From: a virus
Reading direction: 5' to 3' (one strand)
IMG/VR virus record: IMGVR_UViG_3300033984_000393
Coordinates: 1-51,506 of that record
DNA: 51,506 bases
Shown here: positions 47,337-51,506 of the stretch, piece by piece
Numbering within the stretch: the first letter of the stretch is position 1
Layout of the letters: each line of letters opens with the position of its first letter
The notes under the pieces: model-generated
Told to the model about the DNA's origin: nothing
Databases searched by the model: none
The model's input: the letters and a program-made list of their open reading frames with translations, nothing else
Made by a program: the position numbers and the translations under genes

Positions 47337-47822
47337 TTATTTATTTTTTAAAATTAAATCATAGTAATCTATTGTCTCTTTTGTACCTATAGGGTTTGTC
47401 ATTCTGCTCCAAGTTTGTGGTGCTTCTTTGCGACATTGAGTTATTCTTTCTGCTACAGTATTAGATTTATCTGTATCTCTAGTATAATATAACCAAGACT
47501 CCCAGTAATGATCAGCATGTGGTGCTACAAATGTAACTGCTATTTGCCATTTAAAAAATACAAAACTAATCATTGGATTAAATTCAAATCTATAATAATC
47601 ATACTTAGTCTTCCAACCTAGAGGGACAAAATCAAAACCTATTTTTTTAGGAGATACACTTAAATATCCTGGTTTGTTTTTATTATTTTTCCAAACTCTT
47701 GGAAAGAAATATGGAGTACCTAAAGCTATCTTTCCACAATACCACTTTAACTTCAATGGTTTAAATGGAGAGTTATAGGCTCTTAAATAATCAAACCCTT
47801 TAATAAAATATTTTAATTCCAT
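47337..47822 (-). CDS. 161-aa phage protein of unknown function
   Basis: A 161-codon frame starting MELKYFIKGFDYLRAYNSPF. It is rich in Trp, Tyr, Phe and Lys (WYCGKIALGTPYFFPRVW; KTKYDYYRFEFNPM; FFKWQIAVTFVAPHADHYWE). Proteins of this aromatic type occur in T4-like and crAss-like phages, but I do not know the role. No membrane segment of typical length is visible. It is 2 nt from each neighbour, so it belongs to the pre-packaging operon. Confidence 0.65.
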   Translation of the reverse strand: MELKYFIKGFDYLRAYNSPFKPLKLKWYCGKIALGTPYFFPRVWKNNKNKPGYLSVSPKKIGFDFVPLGWKTKYDYYRFEFNPMISFVFFKWQIAVTFVAPHADHYWESWLYYTRDTDKSNTVAERITQCRKEAPQTWSRMTNPIGTKETIDYYDLILKNK

Positions 47823-47824
47823 GA

Positions 47825-48136
47825 TTAAGATATTTTAAGTTGTTGATTTACAATAGCTTCTTCTTCTTCAGTAAGTTCTGCTTCCCAAAATCCTTTAGGA
47901 CAATCAGAAGATAAAGATCTAGTCTTTAGTTTTAAAGAACATCCACACTCTCCACAACAAGGTTGTGTTCCAGGTATAGCACATTTAGAACCTACAGTGT
48001 CTATAAATTCACAAACTCTACATATTTCATTTCTAAAAAATGCAATATCTTCTACATGTTTAGTTTTGAAGATGTTGTTCTTTACACCTTCTGCAATCTT
48101 GTTGCGTTCTTTCCAAATTCTAATCAAGTTTCCCAT
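47825..48136 (-). CDS. 103-aa Cys-rich zinc-binding-type protein
   Basis: A 103-codon frame. A run of cysteines at about 38-75 (CRVCEFIDTVGSKC, then CCGECGCSLKLK and DCPKGFW) fits one or two zinc ribbons. A helical N-terminus (IWKERNKIAEGVKNNIFK) precedes it. It overlaps the HU/IHF-like gene by 17 nt. I recall similar Cys-rich proteins near this spot in T4-like and crAss-like phages, without function. Nucleic-acid binding or a packaging accessory role are plausible guesses. Confidence 0.7.
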   Translation of the reverse strand: MGNLIRIWKERNKIAEGVKNNIFKTKHVEDIAFFRNEICRVCEFIDTVGSKCAIPGTQPCCGECGCSLKLKTRSLSSDCPKGFWEAELTEEEEAIVNQQLKIS

Positions 48137-48512
48137 CTTTGTATATTTGTTTTTTAAGTTTAACTTCTTCTTTTCTGTCTTGTTCTTCTTTCATTTTGTT
48201 TTGCAATTCTACAAGTTGCTCAATATCAGCACGTTTCTTTATGATTAATTCATAAGTATGTACAGATATATGATCATCTTTTTCAATTTTGTTTACAAAG
48301 TTTTGATGCTTTGTAATCATTTCAACTAATGATTTTTTCTTAACTACAAATGTTCCTAATCTGGGAACTGTTATATATGGATAATCTGCAACAGATAATT
48401 TTTTTTGTAATGTCAAATAATAATGTGACACAACATCATCAATAATATCTATTGAAATATTTAACTCCTCTGAAGTTAACTGTATTATATTTTTACGCTT
48501 TACTGGTATCAA
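48120..48512 (-). CDS. HU/IHF-like DNA-bending protein
   Basis: A 130-codon frame. Residues 14-65 (SEELNISIDIIDDVVSHYYL, then DYPYITVPRLGTFVVKKKSL) match the HU/IHF pattern of paired helices followed by the beta strands and the GTF motif (RLGTFVVKKK) leading to the DNA-binding arm. IHF-like subunits are a known feature of crAss-like phages near the terminase. The extended, charged C-terminus is unlike host HU. It overlaps both neighbours (17 and 20 nt). Expected role: DNA bending in packaging or nucleoid shaping. Confidence 0.8.
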   Translation of the reverse strand: MIPVKRKNIIQLTSEELNISIDIIDDVVSHYYLTLQKKLSVADYPYITVPRLGTFVVKKKSLVEMITKHQNFVNKIEKDDHISVHTYELIIKKRADIEQLVELQNKMKEEQDRKEEVKLKKQIYKDGKLD

Positions 48513-48888
48513 GTGCTAAATAATTATAGTCTAATAAAATATTACCTTTTGATTGTATGTCTATATCAGGATTAAGAACAATTACTTTTCTACCTGTTTT
48601 AGATTTTATAATAATATTTCTTTTTTCTAGTTTAACAATTCTGTTTCTAATGTTTTGCGCACGTGTAGATAACTCTTCAGGTAATGATTTAGGATATATA
48701 ACTTTAGCTGCAGATGCACAAAAGCCACCTAATTCAATAGGTCCCCACATAACTAATAGTGTAAGGATCTCTAAATCAGAAGGTATAAGATATTCATTTT
48801 TAAAAAAAAGTATTTCTGTTAGAAGTTGATACCTGACTATATCAGATGTAGATAACCTTAACTTTTTATTAATTTTCTTTACTTCCAT
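48493..48888 (-). CDS. winged-helix-like protein (131 aa), unknown role
   Basis: A 131-codon frame starting MEVKKINKKLRLSTSDIVRY. The region LEKRNIIIKSKTGRKVIVLN (about 85-105) looks like the recognition helix and wing of a winged-helix domain, preceded by helices (NRIVKLE). I recall a protein of this type beside the IHF-like gene of crAss-like phages. It overlaps the HU-like gene by 20 nt and heads the operon after the 30-bp repeats. A transcriptional or packaging-associated DNA-binding role is inferred. Confidence 0.65.
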   Translation of the reverse strand: MEVKKINKKLRLSTSDIVRYQLLTEILFFKNEYLIPSDLEILTLLVMWGPIELGGFCASAAKVIYPKSLPEELSTRAQNIRNRIVKLEKRNIIIKSKTGRKVIVLNPDIDIQSKGNILLDYNYLALDTSKA

Positions 48889-48911
48889 TTTCTCTTTTTA
48901 ATGTTGGTTAT

Positions 48912-48981
48912 ATTATACAAAATGTATAATATATTAGTTATTTTATACATAATTATACAAAATGTATAATATGTTAGTTAT
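48912..48981. repeat. two 30-bp direct repeats with internal palindrome, promoter/operator-like
   Basis: Copies at 48912-48941 and 48952-48981 are identical except for one base and are spaced exactly 40 bp apart. Each contains TTATACA AAA TGTATAA, an inverted repeat. They sit between tmRNA 3' end and the gene at 48888. On the minus strand, TACATTTTG resembles a TAnnTTTG box with one extra base. Likely a regulator-binding or tandem promoter element for the packaging operon. Confidence 0.65.
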
Positions 48982-48984
48982 ACT

Positions 48985-49337
48985 TTGTGGAGGTGAGGAG
49001 AATCGAACTCCTGTCCAAACTACTTTCATTAATACAATTTATACAGCTTTTGTCCCTACACTTATTTAATGAGTCTGCAAGAATACTCAAGGGTCAATTG
49101 CTTGACGAATCCACCATCCTATTTATCTAATAGGCAACTCTTTATGCTTATGCAGCTATTTCTAGCTCTTCAACATCTGCGTTAATTAATGAAAAAACTT
49201 TGCTCATGTTAGCACTAACTTGGTCAGCATCTAACGAAATAGTATTGTTGTCATTTAATTAAATTCACCTTAGTTTACAGTTATCTCTCTGGCTGATTGT
49301 ACTAACTATTGGTAACCTGTCAAAACCAGTCACCCCC
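48985..49337 (-). ncRNA. ssrA: tmRNA (transfer-messenger RNA)
   Basis: The minus-strand 5' end GGGGGUGACUGGUUUUGACA (from 49337) is the conserved tmRNA start and pairs as a 7-bp acceptor stem (one G-U) with CACCUCC at 48989-48995; the discriminator A is at 48988. The T-arm AGGAG-UUCGAUU-CUCCU is perfect. The CCA is not encoded (CAA follows). Between the ends is a tag frame (49148-49213), GCU to UAA, ending DVEELEIAA, the Ala-Ala end typical of degradation tags. It rescues ribosomes stalled on broken mRNAs by trans-translation, using host SmpB and alanyl-tRNA synthetase. It lies in a stable-RNA cluster downstream of the GroES-like gene. A complete-looking copy; phage tmRNAs are known but uncommon. 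Confidence 0.95.
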
Positions 49338-49350
49338 TTGTTAATCTTAG

Positions 49351-49422
49351 TAGCGTGTTGTGGATTTGAACCACCCCTCTGGGTTTATGAGACCTGTATG
49401 CAACCATTTACACCTTCACGCA
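49351..49422 (-). tRNA. probable tRNA-Met (CAU), with mismatched stems
   Basis: A cloverleaf can be drawn: D-stem GUGU/GCAU with loop AAAUGGUU, anticodon loop CUCAUAA (anticodon CAU), variable loop of 4 nt, T-loop UUCAAAU with a T-stem GGUGG/CCACA. Acceptor pairs 2-6 are good. Mismatches occur at 1:72, 7:66, 27:43, 28:42 and 49:65, and position 8 is A rather than U. The 1:72 mismatch recalls initiator tRNA, but 5 broken pairs may also mean decay. It lies 13 nt upstream of the tmRNA. Elongator Met, initiator or Ile (lysidine) cannot be separated. Confidence 0.55.
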
Positions 49423-49554
49423 ATATTGTAGTTTTTGAATACCCCCAGAACTACTAACTGTGCTAACCTACGATTTAGAGACTCAGTGGAAAGTGTATTA
49501 CACTTCAATTGTCTGTCTTCGATACTTACCAGTGCACTGGCAGAGGTCTATATA
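49423..49554 (-). ncRNA. structured gene-free segment, possible degraded tRNA or novel RNA
   Basis: The 132 nt between the GroES-like stop and the tRNA contain no convincing frame. It carries a perfect palindrome CCAGTGCACTGG (49529-49540), a hairpin AAGTGT-ATT-ACACTT (49491-49505) and GUAGUU...AACUAC arms at about 49428-49454. A GGGGGUAUUCAAAAAC stretch mimics a T-arm but does not pair well. AGACCUC/GAGUCU could close a multibranched fold at 49481-49550. I cannot assign it to a known RNA family. Confidence 0.4.
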
Positions 49555-49845
49555 TTACCAAACAATTGCAATGTCATAGTCTGACAGCATAAGTCTTAAT
49601 GCACCATCAACTTCCAATATCTCTGCATTTTGTAATGCCAATGTTGAAATATAAACCTTTTCACCTACTTGATGTTCAGTAACATCTTCTCCTACTGCAT
49701 ATATTTCAAGTGCTGTCCAACTTTTCATTGCATCAGCATCTAATGATGCACTTGCTTCTGGAGACAATTCAATTAAAGATTCTTTTCTTACAGGTTTAGT
49801 AATCAAAATTCTTCTTCCTTTTAAAGACTTAAATGGCTGTGACAT
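49555..49845 (-). CDS. GroES-like co-chaperonin
   Basis: A 96-codon frame aligned over its length with GroES: start GRRILITKPVRKESLIELSP, centre EIYAVGEDVTEHQVGEKVYI, end LRLMLSDYDIAIVW (compare the GroES SESDILAIV end). The length matches the family. Between them is a region where the GroES mobile loop should be (ELSPEASASLDADAMKSWTA), rewritten. It would form a heptameric lid on host GroEL and may help fold the capsid protein, as T4 gp31 does. It is 2 nt from the 83-aa gene and is followed by the stable RNA cluster. Confidence 0.85.
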   Translation of the reverse strand: MSQPFKSLKGRRILITKPVRKESLIELSPEASASLDADAMKSWTALEIYAVGEDVTEHQVGEKVYISTLALQNAEILEVDGALRLMLSDYDIAIVW

Positions 49846-49847
49846 AA

Positions 49848-50099
49848 TTATTTATTAAAGGTTAATGCTTTTACTACTGCCATTTGTGCTTCTACAATTT
49901 TCATTATTGCATGATCAACAATCTTACCATGCATAGGAGCAATTTGTTGATTGTCAAAATTATTTGCTAATGCATCAATTAAGCTTGCACACATCATCTT
50001 AGTAGTATCTACTTCAGGCATAGATGATGGATTAAAATTTACACCAATGATCTGTTGACCAAATGTTAATTCTTGTTCTGTTTTTTCTTCTGTACTCAT
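49848..50099 (-). CDS. 83-aa protein upstream of GroES-like gene
   Basis: An 83-codon frame starting MSTEEKTEQELTFGQQIIGV. It is rich in Met, Asp, Ala and helical (MMCASLIDALANNFDN; AIMKIVEAQMAVVKALTFN). Similar small proteins occur in T4-like and crAss-like phages, often near chaperone genes, but function is unknown to me. It overlaps the upstream 133-aa gene by one nucleotide. Confidence 0.65.
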   Translation of the reverse strand: MSTEEKTEQELTFGQQIIGVNFNPSSMPEVDTTKMMCASLIDALANNFDNQQIAPMHGKIVDHAIMKIVEAQMAVVKALTFNK

Positions 50100-50500
50100 T
50101 ACTCTTTTTTTAATTTTCTTACTGGTGTTTCATCATCTTCCTTTGGCATAGCTACTTGATCTTCAGGTAGTGGTTTTTCAGTAATACCTACTATATCACC
50201 AACTTGAATACCTTGTTCAGCTAACTCAGGATTATTATCTAAATCTTCTTGTGTAACAGTATGTTGAATTACTCCTTCTGGGAATTCATCTGTTTTAGGT
50301 AACTGTTGACCGCCACCTTTTGGTCCAGCAAAATGCGCTTGTTTAGCAATTGCTTCTACTCTTCTTGCATCAAACTCTGCAGTTTGACATGCAAGTTCTG
50401 CTAACTGAGCTCTAAGTTTTGCAACTTCAATTTGATCAGTATAAAAATTAATTACTTCTTCCTTAGTAGGAACCTTTTTTTCTTTTGCTTCTGCACTCAT
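50099..50500 (-). CDS. 133-aa crAss-like small protein
   Basis: A 133-codon frame starting MSAEAKEKKVPTKEEVINFY. Residues 15-55 form a helical, Ala/Gln-rich segment (AKLRAQLAELACQTAEFDAR) and the C-terminus is acidic/basic mixed (EDDETPVRKLKKE). I recall similar proteins at this location of crAss-like phages. It is the first gene of the minus-strand operon after the divergent promoters. Function unknown. Confidence 0.65.
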   Translation of the reverse strand: MSAEAKEKKVPTKEEVINFYTDQIEVAKLRAQLAELACQTAEFDARRVEAIAKQAHFAGPKGGGQQLPKTDEFPEGVIQHTVTQEDLDNNPELAEQGIQVGDIVGITEKPLPEDQVAMPKEDDETPVRKLKKE

Positions 50501-50527
50501 TTTTTATATAAATTAAAATTATCATTA

Positions 50528-50575
50528 CAAATATATAAATAAAAGTTTAACTTTTACAAATTTATTTTATATTTG
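50528..50575. promoter_or_regulatory. divergent Bacteroidota-type promoters
   Basis: Minus strand: -33-like TTTG (plus 50557-50560) and TATATTTG (50528-50535) with 21 nt between them, driving the 133-aa operon from an ATG at 50500. Plus strand: TATATTTG (50568-50575), 27 nt before the thioredoxin ATG, with a weaker TTTA upstream. Both -7 boxes match TAnnTTTG. The two promoters overlap and may share control. Confidence 0.7.
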
Positions 50576-50602
50576 TATATTAATAATTAAATAACAAATA
50601 TT

Positions 50603-50926
50603 ATGAGTATACAAGTTTTAAAGTTTTATGCAGATTGGTGTGGACCATGTAGAGTACTTTCTCAAAGATTAGAAGGTTCTGAAATAACAGAAATAGACAT
50701 AGAAAAAAATCATGAAACTGCAATCAAATATAAAATAAGAAACATACCAGCATTGGTATTTCTTAAAGATGATGTAGAAGTTTACAGGTCAGTTGGTTTA
50801 ATAACTAAAAATGAATACAACAATATACTAGATGAGATTAAAACTGATAAAGATATTGACACAGCTAAAATAAATAACATAGATGTTCAAGCAGAAGAAG
50901 TACTAAACAATATAAAAGAGAAATAA
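50603..50926 (+). CDS. thioredoxin
   Basis: A 107-codon plus-strand frame. The active site WCGPC is at residues 12-16, after the usual short beta strand (VLKFYAD). The cis-proline loop RNIPALVFL follows near 46-54, and a C-terminal helix KNEYNNILDEIK ends the fold. It is a cytosolic dithiol oxidoreductase: it could reduce phage or host enzymes such as ribonucleotide reductase or act as a polymerase processivity factor, as thioredoxin does for T7. It overlaps the next ORF by one base. The C-terminal extension (about 20 residues) is charged and extra to the core. Confidence 0.9.
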   Translation: MSIQVLKFYADWCGPCRVLSQRLEGSEITEIDIEKNHETAIKYKIRNIPALVFLKDDVEVYRSVGLITKNEYNNILDEIKTDKDIDTAKINNIDVQAEEVLNNIKEK

Positions 50927-51135
50927 TGGGAATTATAGTAAGATGTAAATTAGATTTTGGACAAATTGTATATGTCAAAACAGATATAAATCAAGATCCT
51001 AGACAAGTAATAGGAGTACAAGCAACTGCTGATGGAGGAATGCTAATTAAACTTACTATAGATGGCGATGCTACATGGCATTATGAATGTGAAGTAAGTG
51101 AAGAGAAAGATGTAATGTTATCAATAAATAATTAA
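50926..51135 (+). CDS. 69-aa hypothetical protein
   Basis: A 69-codon frame starting MGIIVRCKLDFGQIVYVKTD. It has a beta-rich, SH3/OB-like look (IIVRCKLDFGQIVYVKT, GGMLIKLTIDGDATWHYECE). The start overlaps the thioredoxin stop (TAATG) and the next gene starts 2 nt later, so it is coupled. Not recognised by name; probably a small early or accessory protein. Confidence 0.7.
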   Translation: MGIIVRCKLDFGQIVYVKTDINQDPRQVIGVQATADGGMLIKLTIDGDATWHYECEVSEEKDVMLSINN

Positions 51136-51137
51136 TT

Positions 51138-51398
51138 ATGGCACAGTATAGAAAAAAACCAGTAGTAATTGAAGCAGTAAAATGGACTGGAAATAATAGT
51201 GAGATAGAACATATGAAATACATTTGGGGACAAGACTTTATTTTATCTGCTATTAACCACGAAGACTATTTTGGAATAGCAACACTTGAAGGAGTAATGA
51301 ATATATCTCTTGGAGATTTTATTATCAAAGGAGTACAAGGAGAATTTTATCCATGCAAACCAGATATCTTTGAATTAACTTATGAAGTAGTAGAATAA
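51138..51398 (+). CDS. YRKKPVVIEAVKW / GDFIIKGVQGEFYPCKPDIF small phage protein
   Basis: An 86-codon frame. The start YRKKPVVIEAVKWTG and end SLGDFIIKGVQGEFYPCKPD belong to a widespread small phage protein (often annotated only as phage protein). It is a single domain with a central TLEG segment. Function is not established in what I know. It ends the plus-strand operon, 4 nt before the tRNA-like fold. Confidence 0.85.
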   Translation: MAQYRKKPVVIEAVKWTGNNSEIEHMKYIWGQDFILSAINHEDYFGIATLEGVMNISLGDFIIKGVQGEFYPCKPDIFELTYEVVE

Positions 51399-51402
51399 CA
51401 AA

Positions 51403-51494
51403 AAGCCATTTGGTGTAAGTGGGAATAAATACCACAGTAGATAAACATGTCAATTAACTTTGATGGATAAGAGTTAGAATCTCTTAATGGCTTA
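51403..51494 (+). other. tRNA-like fold near window edge, anticodon arm unresolved
   Basis: Arms AAGCCAU (51403-51409) and AUGGCUU (51487-51493) pair as a 7-bp acceptor (8 with the next pair). A perfect T-arm AAGAG-UUAGAAU-CUCUU lies just inside the 3' arm. A hairpin UCAA-UUAACU-UUGA (51450-51463) sits where a long variable arm would be, and GGUG/UACC could be a D-stem with an overlong loop. No anticodon stem forms, and T-loop position C56 is A. It could be a decaying or unusual tRNA. Confidence 0.4.
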
Positions 51495-51506
51495 TAAGAA
51501 CCCTGG

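Noticed and set aside
49428-49460. T-arm-like UUCAAAA next to GGGGG as a second tRNA
   Set aside because: The T-stem pairs are mostly mismatched and no acceptor, D or anticodon arm fits. Kept only as an unknown structured segment.
49470-49485. possible amber-suppressor (CUA) anticodon loop CUCUAAA
   Set aside because: The flanking stems do not pair, and genes here end in normal stops without in-frame UAG. Not supported as a suppressor tRNA.
49480-49553. hammerhead-like or other self-cleaving ribozyme (CUGA..., CGAAG)
   Set aside because: The conserved core CUGAUGA and GAAA are not present in correct arrangement.
50603-51398. Shine-Dalgarno sites for the plus-strand operon
   Set aside because: No clear purine-rich site at useful distance; AT-rich leaders fit the Bacteroidota habit instead.
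1-51506. CRISPR array, insertion sequence or integrase
   Set aside because: No regular spaced repeats, transposase or recombinase motifs seen on either strand in the part read.

Overview
The window looks like the structural (late) half of a large tailed phage of Bacteroidota, most likely a crAss-like phage (order Crassvirales) or a close relative. Three things support this. (1) The minus strand carries a continuous virion module in crAss-like order: terminase, portal, scaffold-like protein, major capsid protein, neck/ring proteins, fibres, ring/tube proteins, a muzzle-like tail protein and several giant internal (cargo-like) proteins. Several proteins carry blocks I recognise from crAss-like phages, such as EAEGGET...KRHSKGGVPL in the 1022-aa protein and DPKSKMWVSFHDWHP in the 2022-aa protein. 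(2) Promoter-like boxes have the Bacteroidota form TAnnTTTG, and Shine-Dalgarno sites are not evident. (3) The DNA is strongly AT-rich with short intergenic gaps. Standard stop codons seem to be used. Family assignments come from remembered motifs, not from a search.

Layout, right to left, which is the direction of transcription on the minus strand. A divergent promoter region near 50530-50575 separates a short plus-strand operon (thioredoxin, two small proteins, then a tRNA-like fold at the window edge) from the long minus-strand block. The minus-strand block starts with two small proteins and a GroES-like co-chaperonin. A stable-RNA cluster follows: an undefined structured segment, a probable tRNA-Met(CAU), and a clear tmRNA (ssrA) at about 48985-49337. 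After a pair of 30-bp promoter/operator-like repeats come a winged-helix-like protein, an HU/IHF-like protein, a zinc-ribbon protein, a PD-(D/E)XK nuclease, the large terminase, the portal, the scaffold-like protein and the major capsid protein. The capsid gene ends at a strong terminator.

From 37.7 to 31.5 kb are small virion-type genes, a neck-like protein, a classical ferritin overlapping a Dps-like protein, and a 540-aa structural protein with its own terminator. From 31.5 to 26.7 kb are three adjacent fibre/adhesin-like proteins that share one Cys-containing N-terminal module. The largest also has thrombospondin type-1-like and beta-propeller-like parts. From 26.6 to 16.8 kb are a metallophosphoesterase, three ring/tube-type proteins and a 2022-aa muzzle-like protein with an apparent vWA and Cys-rich insertion. 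From 16.8 kb to the left edge are four giant proteins and the start of a fifth, probably packaged in the virion. The 2184-aa one combines peptidoglycan-hydrolase-like modules with a kinase-like and an ADP-ribosyltransferase-like segment.

The most notable content is the pair of phage ferritin-superfamily genes, which keep their ferroxidase residues and sit inside the capsid/neck operon, and the phage tmRNA with an unusually long tag reading frame.
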